From positions 62,001 to 126,000 of the forward strand of contig PZJY01000007.1 of NCBI GenBank assembly GCA_031472005.1: 64,000 bases of DNA, written 5' to 3'. The notes beneath the pieces were generated by a model. That model did not search any database, was not told the origin of the DNA, and was given only the letters and a program-made list of their open reading frames with translations. This DNA is from Tetracladium setigerum. Its lineage: Eukaryota > Ascomycota > Leotiomycetes > Helotiales. A program made the translations under genes and the position numbers. The first letter of the stretch is position 1; each line of letters begins with the position of its first letter. Positions 20,511 through 32,974 of the stretch are shown here, in pieces.

Positions 20511-21943
20511 ATGCATAATGCTCCATTGTCACCGCCATCTACACCACCACCACGCAGTTGTCCACCCACTCCCGAATCACGGATAGGTAGCTTTCTGGGA
20601 GAGTCTCTTCAGCTCAAGGGAATCCTGGGACCGGCGCATATGGCGTTGTGTATTCTGCCGTCGACCATTTCACTGGCACTTGGTATGCGGTAAAGGCACT
20701 CAGCAAGACAAACCCAAATGGAGAGCCTTTGGACAGGAGACAGCGGGAGTTCCAGTCCCGGGAAATCCAGCTTCACTACGCCGCGTCTGCACACCCAAAC
20801 ATTGTTTCCATGCTGAAGATTGTGGATGGTGTTGATTGCACCTACGTTATCCTGGAGTATTGCCCCGAGGGCGATCTCTTTGCCAACATCACCGAGAGGT
20901 GTAGGTATGTGAACAACGATGCTCTCGTCCGCAGAGCTTTCCTCCAGATTTTGGATGCCGTGGAGCACTGCCATCGTTTGGGGATCTATCACCGAGATCT
21001 CAAGCCTGAGAATGTTCTCGTGTCCAACTCTGGCGCCGATGTTCTGTTGGCCGACTTTGGCTTGGCGACTACCGACCTCGAGTCTGAAGACCACGGATGC
21101 GGATCGACCTTCTACATGTCTCCAGGTAGGATTTCTCGTCATTCCCCATTCCCCTGCACCACTAACCCATCTTTCCTTATAGAGTGTCTGGATCAATCTT
21201 CCAGGAGGCCATCATACCGATGCGCACCCAACGACATCTGGTCTCTTGGCGTGATTCTTGTCAATCTGACCTGCGGCCGTAATCCATGGAAGCAAGCATC
21301 CGTTGAGGATTCCACATACAAGGCCTTCTCCAAGGACTCTGAGTTTTTGAAGACCATCTTGCCCTTGTCGGATGACTTGAATAACATCCTTTGCCGCATT
21401 TTTGAGAGGAACCCAGAGAAGCGGATCACCATTGGAGAGCTGAAGCAGCGAATTATCAACTGCGCCAACTTCTCCTCCCCAATTTCCCTCCCTACTCCCC
21501 CATCTTCTCCCCGCACCAGCGCTGTTTCGGACGAAGGATCTTGCATGTCCGACGGATCCCTCACCGGTTCCTGCTCCTCCCTCTCCGACGACTCTGAATA
21601 CGACTCCGGTTACGATTCACCCATCGAGTCCGAACCCAAGCGAGTGGTCCACACCAAGGCCCCATCACACGTCGTCCCAACACCAGCTCCCATCCGAGCC
21701 CCAGTGGAACGACCTGCTCCAGTCGCTGCCCCGTTCGCTCAACACTACGTTCTTCCTTCCCAGGAATTCCAGACCACTTGGAACATGCCACAAAAGGTCA
21801 ACCCAAACCCGTGGTACCAACCATACCCCCAACAACATCCCCACCTCCACCAGCAGCATTACGGATCTCATTTCTATCCCGTCCACCCTGCTCATCCTCC
21901 CATACACGCCGAGTACGCTCAGTATCCAGGATGCTGGGCGTAA
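20511..21943 (+). CDS. Ran1/Pat1-like serine/threonine kinase, one frame break
   Basis: Exons 20511-21125 and 21183-21943 with a 57-nt intron (donor GTAGGA, acceptor TTATAG, branch CTAAC). The N-terminus (MHNAPLSPPSTPPP) leads into SLQLKGILG, then the frame changes to TGAYGVVYSAV. One extra base at GGG 20627-20629 gives a perfect glycine loop GTGAYGVVYSAV and a total of 458 aa. Later motifs are intact: AVKAL, HRDLKPENVLV, DFGLAT, GCGSTFYMSPE, DIWSLGVIL and NPEKRITI. The tail is Ser/Asp-rich (SCMSDGSLTGSCSSLSDDSEYDSGYDS) and then Pro/His/Gln-rich. The family includes Schizosaccharomyces Ran1/Pat1 and Saccharomyces Sks1/Vhs1, nutrient-linked regulators of differentiation. The intron falls inside the APE motif and is open in frame. 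Very large gene-free flanks suggest elaborate regulation. Confidence 0.88.
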
Positions 21944-23205
21944 GCTCATCATGAATGCGTGACTGATTTACAAACACATCTTGCTTGCTTGTATGTTCTA
22001 TCAGCCATGCCTGGCTTGGATTTCCACTCCCCACCATGGATCCCAAGAATGCATGACGAGGACTCTCATTCAATGGACTTGATTCCTATCAAGCGACCGT
22101 TCTCGAGCCAGACAACAAGCCGTGGAGCGGCCCAAAAGTTCAACAAAAGAACCCAAAAATCTTTGAATTTGCTCTTGTCAAATACCACCAAACACATCTT
22201 TTCATGTATACCTTTTTTTTTCTGTTTTTTTTTTTTGCGAAAAATATTTTTTTATCAACTTATCTGTTTTAACTTGCTTTTGAACGAGGGATTGGGGAAG
22301 CATGGCGCAACTGGGATTTTGCAGCGGTATTCTTTTTTTTCTGACTTAAAAAGGAAAATTGGAGAATGGGGAACAAAGATCTGATTTATATCTATCTAAT
22401 ACTTGAAATTGGGCTAAAGGAGTTGTGTTTTTCTTGAGCTGGCACGCCTCAAAACAACTTCTTGGGATAAGAGGGGTTTTACTTCCGGTTTGGATGATTT
22501 TTTGATCAAAGTTGGGGGGCAAAGCATATTGCAGCGGGGAGAGACCTGCTTGCACAAGGAGTTACTTTTTTTTGTCCTTTTTGTTTCTTCCGTCTTCTCT
22601 TGGGTTAGAAACTTTGTTTTCTCGTTGTTCCAACAACCACACATTCGCTCGGTTCTCTTTGTGGCTGATGATTTGATGGATTGAAATGAAAGTGGGATAC
22701 CCAGTGTGGTTGTTTTTGAAAGGGTTGGAATCTCTGATTGTGTAGACAAGATATGGCTTGTTTGTTGTCGTATGTCTCTTTGTCTTGGGAGAAGAAAGGA
22801 CAAAAATAAAATACGTTTTGGTGTGGTGGAACTTTCACGGAAGCTCCCCTCACTTGAAGAATCAATAATGATTGTATCATCATTGTTATCATCATCACAT
22901 GAATCAATCGGTACAGATTGAAAGAGATTCAAAATAAGAATATACCATCAACATCACAAATCTTCTGAAACCAATTTGTCTACTGTGCCTCTTTTCTCTG
23001 TCTCGTGCCCTCATCTCCTGTACCGTGACTTCTGTATTGAACGTCTCCGCCTACCGACTAGAGCTAATCAGCTTGTACAGCATGTACCTTTACTCTACAT
23101 ACAAACAATTTCCGTCGCAAATCTCTCTCTTCCAGGCTTCCTAACCTCCCCTGCTGTTTTGTTGCCATGGTCGAAAGACTTATCGAGCAAGGGCGCTTCA
23201 GCCTT

Positions 23206-23229
23206 CAGCAGCAGCAGCAGCAGCAACAG
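23206..23229 (+). repeat. CAG trinucleotide microsatellite
   Basis: Seven CAG units followed by CAACAG; no supported gene contains it. Confidence 0.8.
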
Positions 23230-24365
23230 GGTATGGAAATCGAAACGAAGCGGAAATATGGTAATATCCAAAATGACTTCATCTCTCACAAACCACCACA
23301 CTCCCTCTCAGACCCCTTCCCTTTCCAACTATTTTCCCCACCGCAACCTTCCTCACCTATCCCATACACACACAGCACACACACACCCCTCTGAACCTTC
23401 ACCCACACCTTAACTTTTTTTAGCCAACGGAGAACAGCAGATAGCCCTTCCGGTCCAAACGATTACGATAAGGCAATCTTGAAAGGCAAGGCTGTAGGCT
23501 TCCATTTGATAGGGTGCCTGTTTTTGTAGTGTGTGTGGGTGGACTACTGAGAGGGTGGGCAAAGCGCTGGATAGGCTGGATAGGCTGGTGCCATGTGTGT
23601 GTATGTAATTGTACTGTACGAATGCATGTAGGGATATGGTAGGGCGTTTCGAAACGCCACCGTTCGCCTTGATTTAAACTTTACTATTATTCGGTGACGA
23701 TGTTTTTTGGGGCAGGAAGCTGCACATCTACTGTATTCGAAGGTGGGAGTGTTATTTACCGGTAATTGTAAGTAAGTAGGTGAGCGGGTTGATTACTGGT
23801 AGCATGTTCCTGCCTGCCTGCCGCGCTGCCTGCCTACCTCAGCTCCTCACTACTGGACCAGCAAAGCCCAAAAATTCTGTGGTTGGCCAACCACACACAC
23901 ACATACATACAACTTCATGACCGACCAGCCAACCTTTGTGCACTCTCCAGTTTGTGATTGGAAGGGGAAGAGGGAAAAAGGGATTATCGGTCAATAAATA
24001 TGCAAGACGTACTTTTTTTTTACGGATCAGGGCAATTTACTGGATGGATTGGAAATATTGACAGGGCAAGGACGGATACATGTAAATTACATGTACATGC
24101 AACATTGTACATATGCATGCATGCAAAAGGCGAGTCAGATTATAGCGAGACCTGAGCGAGGAGCAGCCAGCAAAAAAACGCCAAACAAATAGGGTTGATA
24201 GTAGGCAGGTTCGGCACGTATCTCATAGGCAGGCATGCAGGCAGGAAGCAAGGCCCTCATGCCTCTAAAGAAGGTTACGGTAATGACTACTGTGCTGTGT
24301 GGTTAAAGTGAGATGAAAGGTACATTACATTACAGCACAGCGTACGTGAGCGACCAAGGGAAATG

Positions 24366-24424
24366 CGCATGGTGCATTGTGCATTGTGCATGACCTGGTG
24401 CGTTGTGAGTGGTGCGTGGTGCAT
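24366..24424 (+). repeat. Degenerate GTGCAT/GTGCGT repeat
   Basis: Successive GCATGGTGCATTGTGCATTG-like units, decaying to GTGCGTTGTGAGTGGTGCGTGG. Non-coding. Confidence 0.6.
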
Positions 24425-27400
24425 ATACTTTACCATTCGAAGCAGCTTGCTGACTTTGGGAGATGAGCAGATGGGCAGATGGGAGATGGGATGGAAGGGA
24501 GGATGGGTACGAAGTACGTGAAAGTAAGAAGAAGGTTACTGTAGTTGCCGCTTAGCTTGCACAGAATCATGGAACTTAGAAGATGGAAGGTTGGAACGGG
24601 GAGGTTGGATCGAGATGCAGTATGTTGGACGGACTCGGACCGGTGCACGAGGTATTATTCGGGGTCCGCGAAGAAATTATGATTTGGAGTTCGTTTCGTT
24701 TGGTGTCTTTGCCGAAGGTTTCGTTTCGTTGAAATTGATACTTTGAAGTATGAGGCTTTGTTGTAACTTTTCTTGCTGCTTCGCGAGAGTTGTACTTGGT
24801 GGGATGTAATTAACGTGATACCAGCGGCGGCGGGGAGCAGGAAAGGAAGGACCGAAGCAAGCAACCTTGACTTTACTTTTCGAGCAGTTTCATTTCGTTA
24901 ATTTCCATATTCAACCTGGGCTTGTTTTTCCATTCCTGGCAACCTTTTCTTGGGGAGAGTTCAAGATCGAAACATCCACCAAAAGTTATTTCCATACGCT
25001 GACCAAGAATCCTGGCCATGGGTACTTTCACCCAACATACCCCTCGAAGGAAGCTGCAATGCTGTGATGGTGGTAACAAAGCAAGCTGGAACCGGGAAAT
25101 CAAAGAGCATTCCGTCTCACGATTGGTCACATAAACAGAGCAGCTGATGAACTGCATTTCGAGGTTTCGGTAGGCTTGTACTCTGGGGTGGTAGGGACAA
25201 GAAATCCTGATTGGCTCGCGCAAGAAATGATGGTGATCTTCTGTAAATTTCCAGCGGATGCTTCGTACACTGATACACACGCCTTCTCGCTTAGTCTTGG
25301 TCAAGAACCTTTTTTCCAAGCAAGCAAGCCATGGTGGAAAGAGAAAATCGCACCATGTGGAACCCAAACGTGGCTTTCGGAGTCGACGGCTATAGCGACA
25401 GGTCTCTTGTGATCAACACTGGCTGGAGATGATGTGCAACGCAACATTTCAATTGCAGGATGGATGCGCTGATGCAAGCCGCCATGTGGAGGCGCAAAGG
25501 CTAGAAGAGATAAGTACGATGTACTCGAGTCGAGTTACCATATGGGAGGAGCCTTTGTGGTCTGTGGTTCGTTTAGTGTATCACGGTGCTGATGTGTTGC
25601 CATGGCCACTTTTTTCTCGCTTGGGTTGTTTTGTTTTGTACTCTTCGGGAATAACTTGATAATGATACAGCAGATGGGAGACTCAAGATCAAACAACAGA
25701 TTGCATTACATTGGCTTTATTACTAGAGAAGATTGAAGTTGGAACTTGTGTTATTGTAATTATCAAATACCGATTGCAAGAACAACTTTACAGGTTGAGG
25801 GCACTACTTCCAGGTACAAACGACAATTCAACGATTGATTACTTACCAAGATCGATCCGCCAGATGCTCGACCGTTTCGAAACGCTGGATATAAAGTTTC
25901 CTGTGCTAGTAAAAAGTATGACGCTGGTTGCTTGCAATTAGAGTTCCCGTGTAGATGGCGGAGTTGTTGATGGCGGAACGTCCGGACGGGTAGCTTGACG
26001 ATGATCTAGACCTTTCAACACGGTTGACAAAGTCATACATCTGCCGCAATTAGGGCTATCTTCCTTCGCGCTGGTAATCCTACGACTCCAGCCACTAAAA
26101 GTTCTCTATTTTGATACGTACGATTCGGCAGATCTAAAAGGTATTTCCGACTTGACCTCCAGAGCATCCAAGAGGTACAGAGTACGTTTCCAACATGATC
26201 AAGATACTACCTTGCCTCTTCACCAAGCCTTTTCATTACTCTCAAGGCATCCTTCATCACCAAGAACTCATCCTAGTCCCCCAACAAACCTCGTCCCTAG
26301 CACACTTAACTCTAGTAGTCACAGCTCCTACTTCAAACTGTTCCTCTTTTTCTCCAATCTTCGATCTTCGCACGCATCCGCCCATGCCAGAAATCTCAGC
26401 GATCTCTCTCTCGTGCATGTTCGCCCCCATCTTGGATCCTCTGTCCATGATTCCTGAACTCTCTTTCCCTCAACTGCAGCCGCTTCATCCTCACCTCCGT
26501 CGTCGCGTCCGCGGCTAGCATATGACCGATCTCGTCCATGACCTCGTTTCTCCCAACTACCCGTCTGCTCCCTGAGCACCCATCCTCCAATTTCCTGCCG
26601 GATATTTTTTTCAATATCCGGTCTGAGCAAAGCGATGCCCTTCTAAGGTGATCATTTGGTGGTGAATAAATAAGAATAATGGGGTGGTTGGTTGGTTGCC
26701 AGAAGTACTGTACTTTGTGCAAGACTGTGAGGGACATCGCGAAAGCGAGGTTGATGCTGAGGGTGCTAAGACCAGAACCAGAAGCCCCAGTAGTGATACG
26801 AACATACGATATCTCTTACTTTCTTTCCTATTCCTGAGTAATGTTGAATTGTAGCTAAACTGGCATCATTTGGTTGAAGCTCTTTCCCAAGGAAACCGTC
26901 TGCGAGAACCTCACTGGTATAGCCACTTGTGAAGAATTACCTCCATATATTCCATGAATATGCAACCTAGTGAAATATCTGAATAGCAAAACCACGTTCA
27001 CGTGATCCGTGATAATGCTCATATAAAGCTTTGCAATTTTGAGCCACCCAACGATGCGGAAAGAAAACCCTCTGGCAGCGAGGACACTGGAGGTCTTGGC
27101 GAAAGCAGAACAAGTGAATTGTTTGACTTCGAAGTCACTGCTAGGTATGCTTGAATCATCTTGCACGTGGTGTCTTTCTCTTCTGCATCTCATACATCAA
27201 CTATTGTATATACTCACCTGGTGTTGTGAATTCCATATCACGTGGCATTCTTCCACTGCACCCAAAACTTTTTCAGTGAGTACTTGTCTCGCAAATCAGA
27301 CCCTTCCATTTTACCAGAAAAATCCCCCCTTCTTCGTATTGGTCCTATTAATCGGGAGTTTATAGGAGTTCCGGATTGGTGAAGGGGGCAGGCTTGATGT

Positions 27401-29019
27401 GCTCTGAATTTTCCTTGGCAGGTCTAACCAGTAACAAAGTGCAGTGCTTCGAAGTACTCCTATGCCACTTCTTCAGCCCCGCCAAACAGCTCCAATGGAA
27501 GACAGCTCAAACCTACTGACCCTGAGACCCCTCTTACGAATTCGTAAGTCCGCATTTAGATATCCTCACATTTCACACCGCTTCTTTCGGATCTCAATCA
27601 CGAATCAATGCCATCGCCCCAAGCCCATCACATCCCCCCACAGCGGCCAGAGTGCATGCCGACGAACAACACAACACAATTGAGCAATCATTAAGTCTGT
27701 GCGTTCTATGATCTGCGTTGTGTGTGATGGAACTTCTATCTGCTGCATGAAGCTGATGGAGGGAGGCGGGGAGGGATGGCCTTTCTCGCTTTCCTTTGTG
27801 ACGTTGGACTTGCGACTCGGGTTGATAATGTGATGCCGTTGTTTCCGATGGGGATGGATGGGATGGCTGGGTCGCGTTGACATGGGTTGCTTACGCTTGC
27901 GCTTTTGTTTGGGTGTTCCCAATGGATTGGTTGATGGGCGAGTGTTAAGGTGACGATGGCTTTGACCTTTGTTTGGGTCATGGCGTGTCGCTACAGTTGG
28001 GTTTCTTTGTTGGAGGTTGGTTCTTTGTTTGGCGAGTTTGGGATGGCCGTGGGCATGGCCATGGGATGGGGTGGTTCGTCTGGGATGGATGGGCTGGGGG
28101 AGCTGGCTTGGAACAGCTGGACGTGATGATAGAATAATGGCGGGGCTGCCCTTATCGATAGCATTGTTTGTTATCACCCCGCCTCCTCGGTAGTCGAGAA
28201 GTGATGCTAGCAAATAATAATGTGATGTGTATGATATTATTTCCTTAGTCCCTCCCTGATCTCCCTTGACAAGGTGACAGCTCGAGAGGCGAGGTTCCAT
28301 GTAGATCGCATCAGCATTATTATTATTGTTATTGATCAGTGGGTCAAGGCTTTGACAGGATCAGCAGTTACTCAGCTGTCAGACTTTGACAACGAGCTTA
28401 AGCTTTCTGTGATATTCTCTGGACTACGTGGCTGGCGTCGGAACTGTGTTTAGAAAGATGGAAATTATTGCTTTATTCCTTCGAAGTGTGAGATCTCACT
28501 TATTTCTCAAACCACGACCCCTAAAGGCATAGTGATACCAGCCTCAGTCTCACAATCCTCCAACTCACTCCAAAAAAGGTCAATAAGCGCCATCTATTCT
28601 AAGCGAACGAGGCGAAAACTGCCAAGCGATTTGTTTACATTCCGAAGTCGAGTACCACAGTGTCTCAACTCTACAATGCAGCGCATTGTTATGACAGCCG
28701 AAAAGAATACTTTCCAAAGCTTGAAATCATAGCATTATTTTCCCTTCCGGTACTTCATCTTAAGTCTCAAGGAGTCAAGGTATATCAAGGTTCCTATCGT
28801 GAACTTGAATCATGCGCTATGCTCTCTATGCTTGAAACACCTGTCATACATGTAACCCGACAAATATCAGATATCACCTTGGGAAGTAATACGTCTCGAG
28901 TTAACCACTATGCCTCCTTAGTTTGTGCGGCATCCGATTGCAATGTTGAGGTTCTATCAGAATCATCTCGTTGCACGTCATCCTCGCCTTTCCAGTTCAA
29001 ATGAAAATGACTTCTGAAT

Positions 29020-29586
29020 TCACAAAGAATGACATCTCCTCACCCCACAGCGGAATACGGTCCGGGTCCTTTCCACACGTGATGCCATTGTCTCCAGTTC
29101 TCCATTTCTCCATGTCCATGATCCCAATTCCCAAGAACCCAAGAGGCTGAAGAGTGTCAGCCAAGATCCGCCAAGGAGGCAGAATGGCAAGTAGTGTGTA
29201 AATGCCTCATACAAACACAGAGAATCAAAACTTCTAGAAGATCCAAATGGCCTTCTGGAATAAACGAAAATGCCCGGCGCTTGTCCCCGAACGGTGGTGG
29301 CGTAGTTCCGAGCATGGGCAGAGGAAGCCTGAAGAAGTGCTGTGAACAGTGAAATGAATGCTGATCTTACGTGCTTCCGCGCCCCCCATCCCCCATCCTT
29401 CCAGTTGAGCAGTGCCTGAACAGCCCCTCCAGCAGTCGCCTCTCCAATCCACCCCCCAAAAAACATCGTCATGACCTGCCCCAACGTCCGAGAATAGGAA
29501 CCAGCATGCATTTTTAGGGTGCTGCTGAACAATAATTGATGGGGCTCATCAGGCCCGAGGATCACTAAGACATTGCTTGCTGCCAT
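29020..29586 (-). CDS. Hypothetical protein, 188 aa, weakly supported
   Basis: ATG at 29586, single open frame. The N-terminus (NVLVILGPDEPHQLLFSSTLK) faintly resembles the first strands of fungal BTB/POZ domains, but the following core does not match, so this is only a hint. A hydrophobic stretch near the C-terminus (FCLLGGSWLTLFSLLGSW) could be a membrane segment. It lies divergent from the ORF at 29719, with about 130 bp between the two ATGs, a common fungal arrangement. It could equally be a chance frame. Confidence 0.3.
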   Translation of the reverse strand: MAASNVLVILGPDEPHQLLFSSTLKMHAGSYSRTLGQVMTMFFGGWIGEATAGGAVQALLNWKDGGWGARKHVRSAFISLFTALLQASSAHARNYATTVRGQAPGIFVYSRRPFGSSRSFDSLCLYEAFTHYLPFCLLGGSWLTLFSLLGSWELGSWTWRNGELETMASRVERTRTVFRCGVRRCHSL

Positions 29587-29718
29587 ACTCTATTTCACCA
29601 CCAACCCATTATTGACTATTAACTTCTTTGTTGTCTGTCATTCACCTTTTTACGCCTCAACGTCTACCAACCGCCGACGCCCCCGATTCACCTCAGCTAC
29701 TTCGCCACGCGCATTCAA

Positions 29719-30348
29719 ATGACCATAACAATGGGTATCTTCCGCTCGCAAACCATTGCTGCCAATTCCAGTCCACCCAAATCCGCCGACAGCTCCAGGG
29801 AACCCAAGATGGGTGTCTTACGCTCGCAAACCGTCGCGCATCTGTCCTCGCACTTCCACAAATCCTCGTCCTCGAGAGACCTCAAAGAGCACGAGGAAGA
29901 GCCGGAATTGGGCATCGTACGATCATGCACCGATCCTCTCGACAAGAAAACGAGCAAGAGCAGCGGGAAGAGCAATGGCACACAAACAACGCCCTCGAGC
30001 GAAAATAGCAGCGGCACCAACACCCCCAATCGAAAGTCGATGTCGCTAGAGAGAGTGCGCAGCATCTACGAACGACCGTCGAGCGTCATTCCGAAATATT
30101 ACGTGGTGGCCGAGCAGGTGCACAGATTCAAGATGCGGAAATGCGAGGGAATGAGGTGTTCGGATGAGGAGGGAGTGCTCATCAAAAAGATGCAAAAGTG
30201 GGATTGGAAACACGCAACTCATCCAGGCGAAGCTCCTCCACCGGTCGGGCCAAAGAACGAGTCCTGGACTCTCGAGGGTGTGGCATTGGAACAGACACAT
30301 TCGCATTCGCATTTGCGACATGGAGGTGCGAAGGAGGATGAGCGGTGA
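29719..30348 (+). CDS. Hypothetical Ser-rich protein with repeated RSQT-type motif
   Basis: Single open frame, 209 aa from ATG 29719; a second Met at 29731 is also plausible. Three related short motifs are spaced through the N-terminal half: MGIFRSQTIA, MGVLRSQTVA and LGIVRSCTDP. They are separated by Ser/Lys-rich linkers. The centre is Ser/Thr/Asn-rich (SSGKSNGTQTTPSSENSSG) and the C-terminal part is more structured (YYVVAEQVHRFKMRKCEG, KKMQKWDWKH), ending His-rich. R-S-x-T/S motifs suggest phosphorylation or 14-3-3 sites, which is inference. No family recognised. Codon use and the repeated motif favour a real gene. Confidence 0.5.
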   Translation: MTITMGIFRSQTIAANSSPPKSADSSREPKMGVLRSQTVAHLSSHFHKSSSSRDLKEHEEEPELGIVRSCTDPLDKKTSKSSGKSNGTQTTPSSENSSGTNTPNRKSMSLERVRSIYERPSSVIPKYYVVAEQVHRFKMRKCEGMRCSDEEGVLIKKMQKWDWKHATHPGEAPPPVGPKNESWTLEGVALEQTHSHSHLRHGGAKEDER

Positions 30349-32974
30349 TGTCACTTGAGTCCTGCAAGCAGTGTGGAGGTCAATTGGATCGAGTACGCGT
30401 CAACATCTATCTATCATGACAATTCATAACCCGGGAGGATATGTTGGATGCTGCGAGTAGGGGAGCCGGAGGTTTGATTGATTGCTGGCTCGGTTCTGGA
30501 ATCAAGCGGCGGAAGTAAAAGTACTGTACGACCAGGTATCTTACGAATGACAACCTGACGAGCGTCAAACACGCAGTCGCAGGCAATTATTGGGGCAACA
30601 ATCGGCTTTTCGGAGAGAGTGTCTCAAAATTACCGTTCGGAGGAAGACTCGCAAGTCGTAATCTACGACTTTTCCACCGACGGGCGGCAGAGTCATCTTT
30701 ACGAAGTGACGCGCCCCCTCGCAACCTCCGAATCCGAACTGAATTTGTCACTTGGAACGAATACGATGGCGAGGGCTATTTTTGGTATGAATCAGTTATC
30801 GCTCAGAAATCTCGTGGTTCCACGCCGAAGGTGTACTTGCGGCTTCGGCGGAGCTCGAGACAGTTGAAGGCGAAGCTGTACGTCAGCTGATGATGACCAT
30901 CCATCCGACACCCCGAACAGAACAGCGCCATCAAGCTAATTTAATCGTCCGAAACGTTGGAGGAGGTGTGCGGTGGGAGTTGAGTGCTCCGTCGAAGCTG
31001 GGTGGTGGGCGGCGGTGAAATTATGAAGTTAAATTGTAAAGAAATACGGAAAGGAAAACAAAAGCATGGGAAGGACGGACAGCATGGCATAGCACGGCGT
31101 TTGCATAGATTATTGCTCTTTCGCAAGACTCATTCTGTAGCTGGAGTAATGCTTAATATGAACTGTTTCTTCAAACACACCTCTCAGGCGGTTTTGCTTC
31201 GGTGAACTGAAAAAATTTGGGTTGCTTTTGCCTTGTTTCGAGCTATATTTTGCATTGGTGTACTTGGCTAAGTATCCAGAGGAAAGAGCCTTCCAAGAAT
31301 CGTTCAAATAACAATTATTCATTCATGATTGACCATAATAATTGGCTTTCAGGTTTGTTTGAACCTACATCGAGTTGGAGGAAACCCACGTTAAATTGAG
31401 AAAAGTCTTCTCGCTTAGATTGTGTTGCACAAGTATCAAGAAACATGGGCAGCAAAATACCTTCACATGGACTTTACAACCCGAAGAACGAGACAGAAAA
31501 TGCTTATACAGTTGGCTTGATTGGGTAGCAGAACGGACTGAAGGGAAAAGGGTTGCCTACAGGTGTTAGGTTTCGTTTTCCCAGCTCACAGCATATCTTG
31601 AACAGACAATGAGCTGCAGTGCTGTTCCTTTCTGATCCACTGAGCCGAAAAGTATCCAGCATAGTCCAGCAGTAAAGTAAGAGGCCTCGATTTCAGCCAG
31701 GGAAGTATGTGTCAACATATGAAGAGTCTCAGTCTGCATATGAAGAAGTCCAATCAGTGAAACAAAATGACATGTGAATTCACAATACCAAACAGCTTCA
31801 CATGCTCCTTCTATGTAACATCAAACTGCAATGTCCTACTAGAAGGTCCAAAAAAGAAGAGGGAAATAAAGATAGACGCGGCAGCCTGCAGACTGAAAAC
31901 CCATGTAAAGATTTGAGCTCAACCTTCGACAAAATTGACCCTACCAACTGTTTGGGCTGCGGTGAATTACAAAATTCAAAGTTTATTCCCATTTCATAAA
32001 ACATACCAGGATTTGATCCAGGAGTTTTGAGTGTAACAAGTCAAGGTGCATACATGCATGCACTTGCGTGGTAACGACTAGGCATCCTTGAAGTGACATG
32101 AATTACTCTCTCACTCTCAAAGAGACGCCCACCAAAGCAAAGCAAGAGTCATTGAGCAACAAGGAAACAGCAAAGTAAACGTCAACCTCCGAGTCATACT
32201 CACGTACTCGAGCACAGGCAACAGCAGAAAAAAAAAGAGCGATGACCTGCTGACTTCCCTCGCATGTTGCGAGTCAACAGCAATATAGAAAATTATGCGT
32301 TGGTGACTACACTCCTAAACACTTGCCAGGCAGCAGGGAACCATGGAAAAAGAAGTAAAGCATCTGACTATAGATGTGCTGGCAACTAAGATTCGAGCAA
32401 AACAAGGATGGGACGGGGAAAGGTGTCTGAAGTGGTCGGAATATACTCTGATTGTTTTGACATTGAATCACTGCTATACTTTGCCTAAAAGGGTCAATTC
32501 CTCTGAAGCAAGGCCACAATTCTTGCGCAGCAGACAAAATCTAGTTTCATCCCTTTGTCCAGCCTACCGTGTCAACAATCCTAGGATGGTGCCTCCAAAT
32601 CCTGGACGCCCCCTCGAAGTCCCTAAGCCCGATTGTGCCCATCTCTATTCTGTGCTGCACAACGCAGTATGGTCTGAACCTGATCTAACAATTCCGAATG
32701 GGATGGAAGGCCCGAATGACAATTTCTCCTTCAAATATTGCGTTTGAGTCGCCAAAATTCCCGGATATGCTGGTAAAGGATATCCATAAATGTACCAAGC
32801 GAATTGTACTTGTACTTGGCCTTCCTTCTAGAATGATGTTGCTGTATTTCCTGACGCCTGTGTGTATAGATAGATATGCTGGGTATATCTGCTTCGACCT
32901 GAACACCTACTCCCATGGGTTGATGTCTAGTTTTCGACCAACAGCGGAATGATGATCTGTTCCCCCATGAAAGC
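30349..32974. other. Intergenic, no gene recognised
   Basis: Short ORFs at 30619-30867, 31110-31322 and 32343-32747 show no family-like sequence. A TACTGTAC motif lies at 30522-30529. A tRNA T-arm-like segment near 32006-32024 has no matching tRNA body. Confidence 0.5.

Larger units (their letters stand above)
21944..29019. other. 7-kb gene-poor region downstream of the Ran1-type kinase
   Basis: The first kilobase is probably kinase 3' UTR (T-rich, 22190-22260). Beyond that are CAG repeats (23206-23229), CACA-rich DNA, TGCAT-type repeats near 24366-24424 and many short ORFs without recognisable products. Frames at 24873-25367 (minus), 26152-26518 (plus) and 27605-28300 (minus) were examined and not accepted. 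Confidence 0.5.

Noticed and set aside
22414..22932. 172-codon minus-strand ORF behind the Ran1-type kinase
   Set aside because: Lies in probable 3' UTR of the kinase, has low complexity and no recognisable motif.
17401..24424. CRISPR-like or telomeric repeat arrays
   Set aside because: The repeats are simple microsatellites without spacers and without TTAGGG arrays.
24873..25367. 164-codon minus-strand ORF
   Set aside because: No signal peptide, domain or repeat; composition fits chance open frame in gene-poor DNA.
26611..26805. Short minus-strand ORF starting with a signal-peptide-like segment
   Set aside because: MFVSLLGLLVLVLAPSAS looks secretory, but only two cysteines follow and no convincing splice continuation was found.
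27605..28300. 231-codon minus-strand ORF, His/Pro/Lys-rich
   Set aside because: Low complexity from GGGATGG-type DNA; no family features and another frame is equally open.
32006..32070. Possible tRNA (GGATTTGATCC T-arm-like segment)
   Set aside because: T-stem has a mismatch, the loop lacks the normal first base and no acceptor or anticodon arm can be built around it.
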